NCBI GenBank assembly: GCA_024529925.1 | Contig: JAFEUB010000966.1 | Location: 728,001-792,000 of the forward strand | Source of the DNA: Ophthalmolycus amberensis | Lineage: Eukaryota > Chordata > Actinopteri > Perciformes > Zoarcidae | Direction: 5' to 3' | DNA length: 64,000 nt | Shown: positions 33,019 to 48,000 of the stretch, in pieces | How positions within the stretch are numbered: the stretch's first letter is position 1 | Layout of the letters: each line of letters opens with the position of its first letter | The notes under the pieces: generated by a model | The model's input: only the letters and a program-made list of their open reading frames with translations | The model's database searches: none | Told to the model about the DNA's origin: nothing | Made by a program: the position numbers and the translations under genes

Positions 33019-36000
33019 CTAGAAAAGCACAAAGAAAGAGAAGTTGAGGCGGTGCAGGGAGACGAGCCGTTGTTAGCCCTAGTCAAGAGCAATGCCAGCT
33101 CCATCTCCCGAAGGAGGCCGATTGAAGACGCTGTCCTACCTCTTGTTTTAGCCATTTTCTAAGCAATTTCAAACTTTTCTGAAGAAATGGGATTCACTGC
33201 AAATGGTAGATTTATGCAAAAAATAAAATAAAAAGTGATTAGCGCTGTCATGACTGTAGTAGGTGACTTTGACACCTTCGACAAGAGAGTAGAAGGGAAA
33301 ACTTATTTTACTTCTAGGGCGTTTCCATAGCAACCCCTCACATCATACTGCACCCCGAGTAGACGATCCCTCTGGCGAACACGAGCACCCGCAGAGGGAC
33401 GGAGAGATGGGAATACCCGACAGGTATTATTGTACTAAAGTCTCAGGCTGGTACAACTGGTGACTTGGTTTTCTCCCACACTTGGATAACATACTTGTTA
33501 CGTCACTTAATAACTTATAGTACAGAGACATGAAGTGTGTGTGCGTGGTTATTGGTGATTCAATTTTGACGTGCAGGTGCCAGAGCAATAAGCTCAATGT
33601 TGAGGCAGCTTGTGTTGTTATCGACTCTTACAGATGATGTCGTCGGGGTTGTTTTAGCTTTTGACTTTGAGACTACTCATTGAAAAACAGAAAGCCTGAA
33701 CCACAAACTGAAAGTGTGGAGCCCGTAAGAGGGAGGCAGGCTGGGATGGTCTCATGAAAGATGCTATTACCTTGCAACATGGGAAATGTAGTATGTAGTT
33801 TTAGAGCTTGAGCCACAACTAGGGACAGAAAATCACGATATCTTGGCTGCTGCCACATCAGTTTTGTCCATTCTCTTATGGGGTGCAGTACAATGTCCCT
33901 TTAAGACATGAAAGTTAAAAAATTCTAAACAAAACAAACTACCCCACAATGGGTACATCAGAACCGTAGAGTTCGCCCTTCCCTGCAGACTCTTAAGATA
34001 CACTGCACGCTGCTTGAAATTTGGTTTACCTCAATATCCACCAGTGAAACAATACATCACCGGTCCCACGACTCAAGTATACCGAGAGAGAGAGGGGTGT
34101 GTTTCACCGCAGACAGCGGGAGCACTACCCAAAGACCAGATTCAGCATTTCAAATATAATGAGCGTCGACTTCTGACGAGACTTCATTTATGCCAACTGC
34201 ACTCGGTTAGGGAGTCGTATCAAAGGAATTCAATTTAGTCTTTTCAAGGGGGGCCCCTGGATATTATGAGATCGTACATTTATTGGACTGATTTAAAGAG
34301 GGGGCTCGGCCCCAGAAAATAAGATAATTAAACGCGACGCATTTTCAATCGAGCAAATTCTCGCACAAAAGCGTAAATGGATCTCATAAAAGTGTCTGAC
34401 AGATGAGTCAATACTGGTAAAATAGAGAGAAGGGGAAGCAGCAGGAGAATGAATGCAACATTAACCACAAAACCAATGTCGACTGACGGAGTCAACTTCT
34501 ATCACTTGGCTTTGAGCAAAACGTCTTTCTGCCAGGCTGCCTGAGTAGGCCGTGACAACTGAACATCTTTTACTGATTGACTGAGGTACACATGTGCAGA
34601 ATGAGAGATATGCAGACTGGGCGACAAGACTTCAAATTGTCCCGGATGAATGTGGTGTGAGGTACTTTGTTAGGCTGGTTTTCTTTAGCGTTCCCTCTGG
34701 AAATAAGCAGTGCATGGCCTGTTTGTAAGGTGGACTGTTATTATCTACAGCATATTTGGGTTTCTGTGGTTTCTAAACCGTGTAGCTACAGAGTCTTGTT
34801 GGGCTTATATGAAAACAGGGTTTGATATAATTTACGACAAGACAGTTTGTCAACAGCTCGACTAATTGATGCCGTGGAGACTTACTGGGACAATGCATGC
34901 AACATTGAGGCTGCTAACTCTGCATGATGGGTAAACTGGGTACTTATTTGCTTGTTTTGCACACACACTGTAGCTGGTCCTAAATGCTGGATTCAACCTG
35001 TTTGTGCATCTGTGCATGCAAGGCACTTACCATGTCGGGTAACTGTTCGAGGTGCATAAAACGAGATCGGGAGCATTCCCATTGCCTCTCAACACAACAC
35101 CTGAGCCAGCAGCTCGTAGCTAACGATGCTACCGGCGCTAACAGTGCCAACTACAGAAAATGTGCTGACAGAGCTAACTGTGTTTACCTGAGGGGTGCTA
35201 CAGTAGGGAACGCTCACATGCACGAACGTGCACTAAAACCACACACGGCCGGCGCGGCAACATCAACAAAGCAAGGAGAAACTGAGATAACAACACACAG
35301 AGGGAGAGCGACTTCCTTCTCTGCTCAGGTAGACATTATGCCACTATATCTTTACACAGCAATGCTCTGAATGTTGTATCCTTTAATGATTGGTTGGTTG
35401 AAAAACTATAAAAAATGAGCACACCATAGCTTGTTTTTTTGTGAAATACAAGTAGTACTTACTGTAGTACTGCGGGAACCTCCTTGCCAGCAGGGTTCTC
35501 CGTTCTCGTACACCATCTGACTGTACTGGTTCTTTGGTGCATCTGCCCACATCCCCCACCTCCTGGAATAAAAAGGCTCAGTTTTAGTATTTTTTATAAA
35601 GTGCATGTGGAAAGTTTCTGTTTATTAGCCAAGCCGGACAAATTGAGCACAGAAACTATTTAAAAAAAAAAAATTTTAAACACCACCAGGTTTGGCTTAT
35701 TGAAAATCCGTTAACAGCAAACAGAGACAGCTGCCAAGATGGCCGGTCTGGCAGTGCCCTCCTTTTGGATCCTGGCACCAGCGCTCATGCGTCCCCCTCT
35801 CCTCTTCAACAATGGAGGGGAAATATTAATTAGCATTTTGTCAGAGTAAATTCTGTGCGCAATACCACACGAGGGAAGCAGAAGAGAAATACAGACGCCC
35901 AGTGTAGCCCGTCTCAAACGAGGCTGTGCTTGCCCAGTGCTAGCTAATTACATTCTCACCAAACATTTCAAGGGGAGTTGAAACCAAAGCAAAGCAGGGT

Positions 36001-39000
36001 GCAAGTGGACACGGTCCAACACAGCTCACAGCACCGACAGATGCCATTTGATTATGCTTCCAGCAGCTAACTTCCTCTGATCTTTTGTAGGACTTTAGAA
36101 GCTTCCTTGAGGTGGCACCGACTGAAGTCATGCTGCTGGTAACTTTTGATTTGAGTCAAATATTGTAATCCTGTTAGGCATTAGTGCATGGTCGACTGAT
36201 GATTTTATTAATCTCTTGTCCTATCGCTTTTTCTGTCTGCAATGCTAAATAATCAGAACAGAGAGCAAACAATAAAATACATTTTTTGATGCATACAAAT
36301 GCATTGTACTATCATCAGGTCCTGAGGTGAGGCGCTCACACAAGTGGAAGTTGGCTGGGGCCCCGAGCGTCTCGCCTTTTCCTTCCAGGCTGTTTGATTG
36401 GGTTTTAGCACTCTGTTAGCACCAGGAGGCCCTCAAATGTATTGCTGTCAGGGGCCAAGCAGACATGGCAGACGGAGGACGTGACATGCTCTTGGCTCTC
36501 GCCGCTAGTTGACCAGCGATCCCTCGCACATCACCTTCAAGCGACTTGGTCTGCCCAAGGGGCGACCTCCGGTGCTGAGAAAGGAAGGAAACGCGGAGGT
36601 GCCAATTCAAATTGCCACCTGAGGCTGGCTCCAAAAGAAGGTTTTGAGCCCTATAGCGAAGATTCCCAAGTTCAAAGTAAGGCATGATTGATGGCGTGGC
36701 CGCTTTGAGAAAAAGGTGGTCTCAGGTCGCTCTCCGTTAGCTCGTTCCCATTTAAAGAGTTAGGCTGTGTTGTCACTGCCAAGACGGTGACGGACTCACC
36801 CACTTTGAGCTTTACTAGGGCTCTTCAGAAACCCATGGGTGACCTCACGGAGACAGCTACGGCCTTTTTTTTTTCCATACAGTCAATGCGTCTGCCGTAC
36901 CCCCCACCCCCCTTACACACTTCATGCGTCATGTTTGTTCACGCCCTTCCTTAATCTCCATTCTTACTCCGTCAGCCCTGCTGCTGTGCCCCAGGTGTGC
37001 TCCGTCAATTACACACGATGTATCACTGAGATGTGGCCAGATCGTTCCCTGTAATAAACTACCTGCACCTGATATTGGCGGATCATTCTACATGTCACCA
37101 GCTCATCATTTGCACCTCTGAAAAACATCCAATTGAGTCCACATTTTCAGGATTAGAGCGTTTTAAGTCCAATAAGGTAACATGGATGAAAACAGTTAAG
37201 GATGTAAATAGACTAACATTGGCAGCAGAGAGTATAAACTGTATCTTAGCTTTTGTAGAAAATCCATTTCCGACCACATGGAGACAGGGGAGTGGCCGCA
37301 AATGCAGACTTCCTTTTAATTATTAATGATGGATGATATTGAACACATACCTCTTTTAAGGCTTAAAACCCGGAGAAGCTTATTTATAGATATCTGGGTT
37401 CCAATTTGAGCCGTCTGGCCTCCTCTAATGCCCTAGAGGGCTCCTTCCATCACAGATAAACTTGAATCACTAAGGTGTGCTTTCTATCAACACAAAGAAT
37501 AGCAGATGGAGTTGTGATTCAATCACATCCGGTGTCCACAAAAACACAATTAAAATAGCGCACTCGCACAATCACAACCGTGGCGATTGCCACCGACTGC
37601 CTGGTTAAAAAAACGTTGCTCATTTTCGATTGCATTTTAAGTACGTTCTCTCCCTTGGAGGCGATTGCTCTATAACCAGCCATTTTTGGATCCGATGCTT
37701 AAATGCTGAGGCATGGCAGCTAGGAACACATCACAGGCCGGTTCATCTTCATTTTATGCAATTTAATGCTTTATGAAACCTTGAGCGAGAGAGAGAGAGC
37801 GCAATTTGGGAGCCGGCTGGTTAATTCGGACTCTGTGAAGCAGCGCCGGGCGTCGCCAACCTCTGCCACTCGTGGAAGGCCACTCGGCAGAGAGCGGCGC
37901 TTTGAGATCAACACAGACGGCGTCGTCGCGGTGCCAGTCAATGATGCTCCTCTCACCCCTCCTACCACCAGTTGTGCCCAGCGCCCTCGATAAATAATTC
38001 ATACGCATAGGAGCTAGTGACGAAGGGCACATGCATGCTCAGTCAGAGCTTTGCCTTCACTTCACATGACCGATCTACAAAGAGAGCTTTTATAATCACT
38101 TTCTCTGAATCGTGGGGCACAGAACAGGATTTAAATATATCATGATATATTATAGTTTGTGTGGAGGTATAAATAAATCTGCAACAGGGCAATTATTGAA
38201 ATTGCAGACAGCATAGTGGATGGATTTTGCCAGTTCCCTTACGTACAGTACAGTGACCAACATAATTACTCTAAAACCATTGCGCAACATCCACACTGAG
38301 CACATTTTGCTTTGGATTCGCCCGCATGAGCAGAACACCGAGGCTATTTTTATGTGCGCTTATGAACAAACTCGTCAACACCTACCGACAGATATGAATC
38401 AGGGCTGATGTCAAACCCAAATCAGTATTCTGTTGACGGCTCACTTGTGCCTCATTAACGACTGGGGCTAGATGTTGCCATGGCTACCCAGCAGAAAGGC
38501 CATCAGGGGTTCACAGTGTCAACCCCCCCCCCCCCATCCTCCACTCCTTCAACCCTCTCCTCAGACACACAAGAGTCACTACCCCGTCGCCTTGATTGCC
38601 AAATAACGTGTGGGCCGTTCGATTCAGGGGCCATAAAGCACAAATATGAACACAAGTATAGGCATCACTCTTACTCTATTAGTGAGTGTGTTGTATAAAT
38701 GTATCTGCCCGGCTACTCTGGTATACTGTGGCACTTGGGCATTAGGCAGCTGCCGCGTTACCAGGTAAAGAGGGGCCCCTCTCGACACTAATGGCCCTCC
38801 AGAAAATGACCTCGACGGTTTGAAAATGAGTGCATTGAGTAGAACACTTAAATGTATAATTGTGCACTTGTCCCAGTCAAACAGTCACTGCTCTATAGGT
38901 CGAATAATTATGGAGAAGATGAAAATAAATAATAATGGTAGAATAAAAACAAAACAGCAAATGCCCATCAAAACAATTAAGGGATGGGACCGCCTTTGAT

Positions 39001-42000
39001 ATGAACACATGGAAGAGAGCATCACTCCACTTATTAAGTGGGCACATTAAAAAAAAAGGGATCCGCCAAGCAACAAACAAAGCAATTAATCAATTTACTA
39101 AAACAAGAATATGAATGGAAATGTGCTGTGCTTGCTTGCTTGCTTTCACATTTAGTTTGATTACAAATTAAATCAGAATAGCGAGATAACGTGTCTATAA
39201 TGCAAGTACACTAGCACAGCCATCACATTCTTACATAAGTTATTGTACCATGAAAATGTACATGATATGAAAATGTCAAATATGTACTAATAATAATAAT
39301 TTCAGCGTCTGTGGCCCTAGCTTTTGCACTGCATTGCCCACCGAAACGACTGAAGAAGTCAAGAGGGCACACACACGGAAGGCTCTTCTCATCTTAACAT
39401 TCCAATACAAGATACAAGATCTATTCTCCATCAGAACTTCACTCCGTTAAAACAACAAAAACAAAAGATACGATGGGCCTTTCAGCTGCTCTCATAAGAA
39501 ATGTAACCTTATTGATCAAATGAACATATTTCCACATTGCCATAGAGTAGAATCCCCTCTCTTGGGCATTTGCCAGTAAATTTGCTCAGCTGAGCCGTTC
39601 ATTCTAAGGCCCCTCAAAGGACATTGACAGCCTGGAGGCATTCACATCGCTGCACCTCTGTCTCCCAGCATTTCTTCTCTATTACACTCAGGAGTGTGGG
39701 TGGGAGGGTGTGTGTGTGTGGGGGGGTAGGGGTGGGGGGGTAGGTTAAAAGAACGGTACGGTGCATTTGTCGTCTCTTTTTTCCTGTGTTTTAATTGTGT
39801 CTGCATTATGTTCATTGTCTGTGTCATTGTACCACAAAGTGCCCCGTTGGAGACGTTTCTAAAAAAGTCGAAAGAGGCGAAACAACACACGGTCACCAGC
39901 GGTGGTTTTAAAGTGAGCCTGGCATGAGATGAGAGAAAACGTTGCTATGCTATGTCTGTGCGTGGAGCTCAGACAGACCAGCATGTGTAGGTCTACAGTT
40001 AGAAGCAGCGAAACCTTATTTGTATTTTCCCCTGGTGGCCAGCGTATCCCACTCTCTCTGGGGTTGCTCTGTGCTATCAATTCAACTGCCTGGCTCCTTT
40101 GCAGCGGGCATACACAGTCATTCACTGTGGTTTCAATGTTGCTAGGCTACCTTACTTCTCCACGGCTTTTTCTGTTTGAAAATCTACTGTTCAATAAAGC
40201 GGTTCAAGGGAGACCTGTGGGTTTGAATACTGAGCGATGTGAACCTGTAGGAGCAACAGACGACACTAATAGCCTTTTTTGTTGTGGTTTCACAAAACCC
40301 CCTTTCTGTTCTCCCTTGACTTGGTCACACAGTAGCACTGCGCCCTACCTCTACAGCCCCTGCATCTGCTTAATACTCATACAGTTTATAACTTTCCTAG
40401 GATGTTTCCTGTTTTAAAACTTCACAATCTTGAGTCATAAATCTTCAGTTTGAAGTCCTACGCTATTCGTTTGTGGTTTGTATATTCATACCCGCCATGC
40501 AGTGTCTAGGAGTTAGTATTCCTCTTCTATCAGCTTTGGATGTTGGACCTATTCAAAGCTTGTACCGTTAAAACACAGCGTGCTCCTCCGCCAGGCCCCG
40601 CGCAATTTAAGTATTCCTGTGTTCTCTTGATGGTGACGAGCGCAGAGCAGTTTGACCCCGGCACAATGGAGGGCCGAGCTCCTTGAACTTTTGCGGGGCG
40701 ACACGCGCCGACCCCGTGAACCCCGACATCGCAGCCTCCTGATTTCCCTGGAGTCCCGAAAAACAAAAACTCCTGGGAAGACCTTTCAACCGATCCTTTC
40801 CTCGTCCGCAGCTACATTTAAATCAGCCCACCCTCCTCCGTCTCCTCAGAGGAAGATGCTTCATCTAAAAACATTGATAATTAAGTTACATCCAGTATCC
40901 TATCTACTATTTACATATTTGGCTTAATATACAGAATGAAGGTTTCTGAGATGAATCTTCTTGTTATTGTCCGAGTCCAGACTCTTCCATGTCATTGCAG
41001 CTGATGTGTTTGTACTAAGCCAACTTTGAAAAAGGGGCAACATAAATATTTCAAATGCACTTATGCACGGTGAAAGGTTATACTTTAAAGGAGTTGTTTT
41101 CTATAGTTGTTGTGGTCGTTAGCAGGAAACGACTTCAACGCCGAGCCAATTACTGGATGTTGACGACGTACTTCCTGAGGACTTGTGTATTAAAAACTCA
41201 AATGGATCCGACTGATGGTGAGCGTTGGTGCTGCATGTATTTAAGCCATTGGAGTAATTTGAGAGAAATTCAAATGAGGTTATATATATTGGGTGGTCAC
41301 TGCTAACTGGAAAAGACTGCTGGTGTCTTGCGTTATACATTTGATTGCATGGCTGCGGCATAAACCTGTTTCTTGTTTGTAGTTGACTGCACAATGAGAA
41401 TTTGAAACTACGTTGCACTTTATTCTATCCTTTGTCGTCAACAATGGAATAATGTTACTGCATCCAATTATGTTCCATATATTATGGCGTTATTGTTTCA
41501 CTTTCCTTTTTGTCACTTGGTTTTCCTCCATTTTCTTTTTCTTTTTTTGGCCCTATGTTTATTGCTGCTCTCGTTATGTTGAAGCCTCTACTTCTGACGC
41601 ATTAGCCAAAACAACCAATCAGCAGTAGTAGATTGCATGACAAAGAACTTGTCACACATTATTGGACTATTGAGGACAGGTTGCAGGCGTCAAAATAAAT
41701 ACCATGCTGTTCTTTATTCTATCATGTTATCACATGTAGATTTGATTTATTCTGTCTGTCATCACGCACATGGACTGTCCTTTCTTTTAAGATGTGCGAC
41801 GTTTCAATTGGCAAGTATAAAGCATCATTTTTGCCCAAACATTTAGGACAGCAAGGATAAAAAAAATTGAGTTCAAAGAGCAAGTACTTAAAGTGAATTA
41901 CTTAGGCTGAAAAAAACTAAATGAGCAGTGTATCAACTGTAAGAGATGCGACGCTGAGTGCTTTAACAGAATATCTAAACATCTTGGGATGTTCACTAAT

Positions 42001-45000
42001 TCATTTTCTTGCAGTTAGATGGGAAGATTAAGTTCAGAGCGAGGAACCGGAGGGTGTTATCCGAGATTAGATTAGAAAAAAAAAAAAAGACTGGAAATGA
42101 CTGCGCCTTGGCCAAAAAACAATAGTGTGGCACGTAACTCCTTGTAACACCACAAATTGTTGTTTTTACCTATTAAACAAATGAGATAAAACTTTTTTTT
42201 TTTAATTTTGAAAAGAGTGGCTGTTTCCTCCTGCTTCCAGTCTCGGTGGTGAACTAAGCTAACCGCTTGAGTCTACACATGAGTCGCATTTATATTCTAC
42301 TCTAAGCAAGAACCTGTATTTACCAAAAATCTTCTATCACGATATAGGTAATAATGACATATATTAGTTTAAATCCAACTATTGTCACAATTTGATTACT
42401 TTTTTTGACTGGATTTCCTGTGATATTTGAGTTACCATGTGCTTGTTATCAATTTAGACGACGTAATAGTCTTCTTCAAAGCAACATGCATACGTGCAAA
42501 GCTGCTAGACAACAATAAATCTTCAACAGCGGTCTCAAGAAGACCCTCACCAACCACATCCACAACACACATCAACCGGAGGCCTCAGAAATGACGACCA
42601 AGTTGAATCGAAACCTGACAGACAACAAACATTATGAGCTTCAACACATCATTATTTACCATCACTGCTAGTACAAACACTCCAATGGTGATGTTGCAGA
42701 GAAACACATCAATACCACGGAGGCTTGTGGGAAATGAATGCAACAGGCCAGTGAAGGGAGATCAATGTTTTCTTTGCATGTACAGCATACGCGTGTTGTT
42801 TCTTCCCCCCAACAAAGAGTTAAGTCAACACTATGTTAAACAAGCTCAAACAAACAAGACGGTAAACAGAGCACGGCATGCGTTTGTGTATATATTTGTC
42901 TTTTCAGGTGGCGTGCATTTAGTAAACCTTTTGTTTGCCGCCGTGTCTGCCTGGGGAAGGGAGGGGGTTAGCGGGGACATTATGAAGATGGACGACGCTG
43001 TCACAGTGGGATGGTGTTTGTCGCAATGCAAGCATTTTCTTCTCCTCTATTATCATTATCGTGGCTGATGTTATTGTTACGATAGCCATTTCGGGAAGCG
43101 GTTGAGCTGCTGAGAGCAAAAGGCAGAAAAGCCAAATGGAAAACTGAGACTGAGATTGCAATTCAGGAAGTGAATACGAGTTGTATAATATCTACATTCA
43201 CAGATAATTGGGAGCATGCAGTATGACTGCTGCGCCTTATGAAATCTTTATGGCTATGTGTGTGGCCGTACTATAAGAGCATGCAGTTACAAAAGGGAAG
43301 TGTTGCCGGGCTGATTTATTGTTTCTTAAGAACATTTGTAAAGTTAATGGTCTAACGCCGGCTATGCTGCAAAACCAAGCATGAAGGAAGGTTAGGGCTA
43401 AGGGAACAACTTTACTTTTTATGAGCGTTGACACTTCAAACTGAGCGCTCGCTATGAGTCTTAATCAATATTCAGCAGCAACCACCACCCAATAACACTG
43501 CAGAAACGTCGCACAACGAGACCAAACTAGCCCGATTGGTACATGCGAGTGTTGGCAACGTCATCGCCGCAGCTCCACACCGCCACACATGTTAATGCCG
43601 TTTCTCCTTCTCCTTCCCCTCTCCCATGGCCGTCCTTTAGAATGCTGGAGCAGGTGTGATAAATGCTGCCGTTTAAATCAAAGTGCCCCCCCCCTCACCC
43701 CCTCTGGGGAGAAGGAGGATTCCTCCATGCAGATTGATATCAGGAGGCCCAGCCATATCCTGCGAGGTCTTGACTGATGGTCTGTCTGGATAAAAAATTA
43801 ACTTTATTCCCAGCGCGCAAGCTATGATTCATGTACCTCGCCCCTCCCCCCTTCTTCCCTAACACCATTCCACATATACCTTCACGACACACTCTCTGGA
43901 AACAGTGTAGTACATCATATAGTGCTACACCCAGGAAATACCAAGGAGGTGTTTTTGTCTGCATGTGGTCAAACACAAACCAGCATTATTCTTCCATTAT
44001 CGTGTTGAGGTCAAGGAAAAAATCTAACATCCTCCAAGCCTCTCTAAGGAAAAGAACATGGCATGTCCAATCAGTGTTATCTAAAACATTTCATTTGGAA
44101 AACATATACAGTTTATATACTTGAAATCATTCCCTCAGGCTCTGTTTGGCAGCGATATCGTTCCAAACAGAGGGACCAATTCACATGAGTCGGAGATGTG
44201 TTTGACCACTGGTTCTGTTTGGTCCTTCTGCCCTTCCATACCATCATGAGTGACAGGCAGGCAGAAGAGCTGGGGTCACATGACTCATAGTTAGCATTCT
44301 GTTCTGCCTCTTTCCTGCGCTAAAAAAACATGGTGAAGCATTGCACTTTCCACTCCACAAGTGAGTGGGTAGTGTGGGAGGTGGCGGTGCAAAAAAATAA
44401 AAAATAATACACAGCTCTGCTTTAGATTCCACTTAATTTGCCATTTGAAAGCAAAACTACATGTGCAGAAAGGGATAATTGCTAATTAATTATCTTTAAG
44501 GCCTCACTTCAACTGCTAAAAGAAGACAAGTACAACGCATCACATCTCAAAGAACAAATGTTTTGACACGTTGTCCCACATTTCTATGGACATTTAAGCC
44601 TCAACATTGTCTGTTTGCAAAGACCCGCTAGAACCAAAACAGCATTGCGATCGAGTCGTAATCTTTGGGGAGGAGTTTCAGCGATTCATAAAAGCTTTTG
44701 TTCCACAGAAGTTTCAATGTTGATGGAATGGTTTCTGTAATTGCACCCTATGAAAGTGTCAGATCATTGACCGTTAAGGCTAATGAGAGAGTGGAAAAGG
44801 ACAGCGAGGTGACATCCCATAATTATCGCCTCAAATCTAACATTTAAAGAAGAGAAAAACTTAGTTTGATGCTAAATGATCAAGATCCCAAGAAAGCTAT
44901 ACTAGGTCGTGTTTCTGCTGATTGTTTAGAGCAACTTCACTTACAATCTTGGGTATGGAAGAATAAAAAACAAAAAAAGCACATTTTGTGACATAGAGTC

Positions 45001-48000
45001 GCATCTTTCATAGCACGTAGGCATTTTGATACACACCAACACAGCCAATCCCAAGGGGCCAGAGTATAATCCTTTAGATGAAATTGAAACCCTTCGAGGC
45101 TGAGGAAATAAAACCCCCGCAGTGTATGAAACCTGCCCGCTGTTTGTCATTGATCAAAAGGTATTAAAACTATAATAGAGATCTGTTAGCGATTGATTAA
45201 AGGTCATATGAAGCCTAACAGAGATTGAATAACAATTTTTTTTAAATCAATAGCGCAAATATTGACTTCGCATGAGCACTGCGACAATGATTAAAGGAGT
45301 GCAGTGGGATTTATTTCAGGTCCATTTATTAAATGAAAAAACGCTGTCAATGTGAAGTTATCCAATTAGTATATCGTGTGTTTAAAGACCAAGGACAACA
45401 AATGTCGGATTCCTAAAGCTGGTTTTGAAAAAACAGCCTGAACTGCGTGAATGTGTTCTGCTATAGACTCTAAATGTCACAGCACACAATGCACTCACAA
45501 TGTTGTGAACCTCTTTGGATAAAGTGTCCCTCGTATTAGGTATTGCATTTGTAAAATATAAGGACCAGATACGGGCGCTGGTCATTGTTTGGGATTTTAT
45601 CTATGGAGATGACTGAGGTACTTACCCTAATGAGACCTCTGTTCCTGCGGTGCTCTTTTGTGTGACTTGGTTGAATGGGCACAGGGTATAGGTATACCTG
45701 CAGAGGGGAAAAGAAAACGTAACATCCACATTCAATAAACGGGCACGCAAGTTTAGTTTACGTAGGTTATACTTTTCCTACTAAATTTTTCTCTTCTATG
45801 CTGGTTTTGACGAAAAACTAAACTTATAAAAAGATGCATTTTTTGCCAAAATGATTGGCCGATATTAAGTTTTTTATTATTATTGTTATTTATTTGGTTT
45901 ATTTGTAAGGCCGACCCATAATTGTGGTTATGGGTGTATAAGTTAGTACCAAAGTACACAACAGAAATACCAACGACATTTGAGGTCATTCAGAAACAAT
46001 GTTGCCATTACAAAGTACACAGGTTCATTTTGTGTTTTCAAAATGTCAAACTCGGAACATTTGATAATTCTTTAACCAGATACAAGCAATTAATGTTGAA
46101 AATGCTATCGAATTATACTAAAGCTGCTCCATGCTATATTTTTATATTAACAATGGACCAAAACACTAAATGTAATGTGAAATGTATCACTAGTAGTGTA
46201 GTGACAAACCCACAAATAATTAGTGCCTCTCAACTCAAAAGAACTGTGAAAAAATGTTCAGCTTCTTGGTTTTACTGCCTGCAACTTTTTTATCAAAACC
46301 TCTGTTCTTTGGGGGGGCGAAACAACTTTGGTAAACCTACTTCATGCTAATTGCTCAGTATTTAGCAGCAGAGAGACAAAGACAGCTGAACATAGTGGAG
46401 CATTTGGTGGCTAAAGAACCAGATGTTTTCCGCAGGAGTTGTGGGAGATCAAAACCGAGATGAAGTGAATATTGGATTTACAGTTGCCAGGGAAACAGAA
46501 ACAACAAATCCAAATGAACGAGTGTTTAAATAGGCAAACCACTTCATAAGCTGATAGTTTGTCAATGTTGTGTTTCCATTGACCCAGTTGGCCAAAGGCA
46601 CCAATAAATCAGTTAACTGTACTTTTGAGGCCCTTTTTCAAAAGCTATATTGTCAAACAAACAAAACGTACTCAGCAGGCAGGCAAACTATGGTGAAGAC
46701 CAGTCAAGTACCAAAGAAGTGATTTGCTAAGCAGAATTATTGACGACAACTGGAACACAAGGCGCTACCAGTTACCCTGCAACCCACAGCTCTTCTAAAG
46801 GTAAAACAGAGTACTAAAGGAGTTAGCAATTAGTAGAGAGTAGACCATCACTAATGTACTTGCTGGGGATGGGGCCGGAGAGTAGAGGCACACTCACTAG
46901 CTCCAGTAACAAACTGATTAAAGACCTTGATGGTGAAACGGGCAGAACGGCTTTTTTTCCTGGACATTTGAACCATCAGAGGACGTCCAGACAACCACAA
47001 GAGAATGAGAAAGTGCCGAGTGGAAAAATGGCTGCAGCGTAAGTGGGTGTGGGCTGGCAACTTATTCTGCTCTTGCAATAGTTTGGCGATTGTAATAAAT
47101 GCTTCTAATTTTGGAGACTTTCATATACTGAAGGTAGTTATTCTTTCATGTCTACTGTATGTTTCAACGTCCGCCACGTATACGGGCAAGGGAAAAAAAT
47201 AAGAGAAGCATCTTTTTTGACTGCAGAGTAAGCGGTTCGGCTCGGAGTAGAATTAAATGGGTCTCACCATGACTAAGCCTATTGAGAATCCATTCCCCTC
47301 CAAGAGATTTGACACAGTGCAGCAAGGTTCCTCCTGGGATGTATTTTTTTAGTTATTATTCTATTAGTTTATTCTCAAACTATGTATCCCAACAACCATA
47401 TTGGCGGTTCGGTTCGTCTCCAGATTGTAATATTGCCTAACGAGGATAAATCCCATTGACATTGGCGTCTCCCTGATGTTTTCTGTAGCACCACCGAGAA
47501 GGTGTGACTTATCCAGTCAAATATCGGGGCGTCTCCTTGATACATAGGTGTTACATATAAAACCATTAGTACGTTAGCAATGTCATGAGCATGATGGCAT
47601 TAGCATTTAGATAAAAGCAACACTGTGCCTAAGTACAGCCTCACAGAAATGCTAGCATAGACTCTTGGTCTTGTTCCTCTCTTGGTTGAAAGCTTCTTCA
47701 CAGCTATCCTTGACCTCGTCAGGGATACGCAACACCTTTAGTTCACTCCAACATCACAAGACCTTACATAACTGCTGCATGGTCAATGTAGTTAAACTGA
47801 ATTTGAAACTCAGCAGCGCTTTGGTCCAAAACTGAGGTGTGAAACAATTTCTCAACCAGGACCTTTAGATATGCAATCAAATTCCATATAAAGTGAGGCA
47901 ATAGTCTCCCATACTGAGTAAATATTAAAACACAGGCTAAACTACTCTAGCAAGTTTGTAAAGCAGGTATTTCAGTAACAACTAACTTCCTCATGTGAGC

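Larger units (their letters stand above)
35563..45625 (-). other. PRKCSH-like intron, 10.1 kb
   Basis: A very long intron for this gene family. It contains a C run (about 38523-38535), a GC-rich patch at 40570-40770 with open but unrecognised frames, an 18-bp palindrome at 38134-38151, a teleost dispersed repeat (about 42095-42265) and a 10-bp-stem hairpin at 44140-44172. No further coding exon was recognised. Confidence 0.65.

Noticed and set aside
34984..35370. 128-residue plus-strand frame
   Set aside because: No recognisable domain, it lies in an intron of the PRKCSH-like gene, and its DNA looks repeat-derived.
40530..40927. GC-rich patch with overlapping open frames on both strands
   Set aside because: Open frames on both strands follow from base composition. 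No family resemblance or splice structure was seen.
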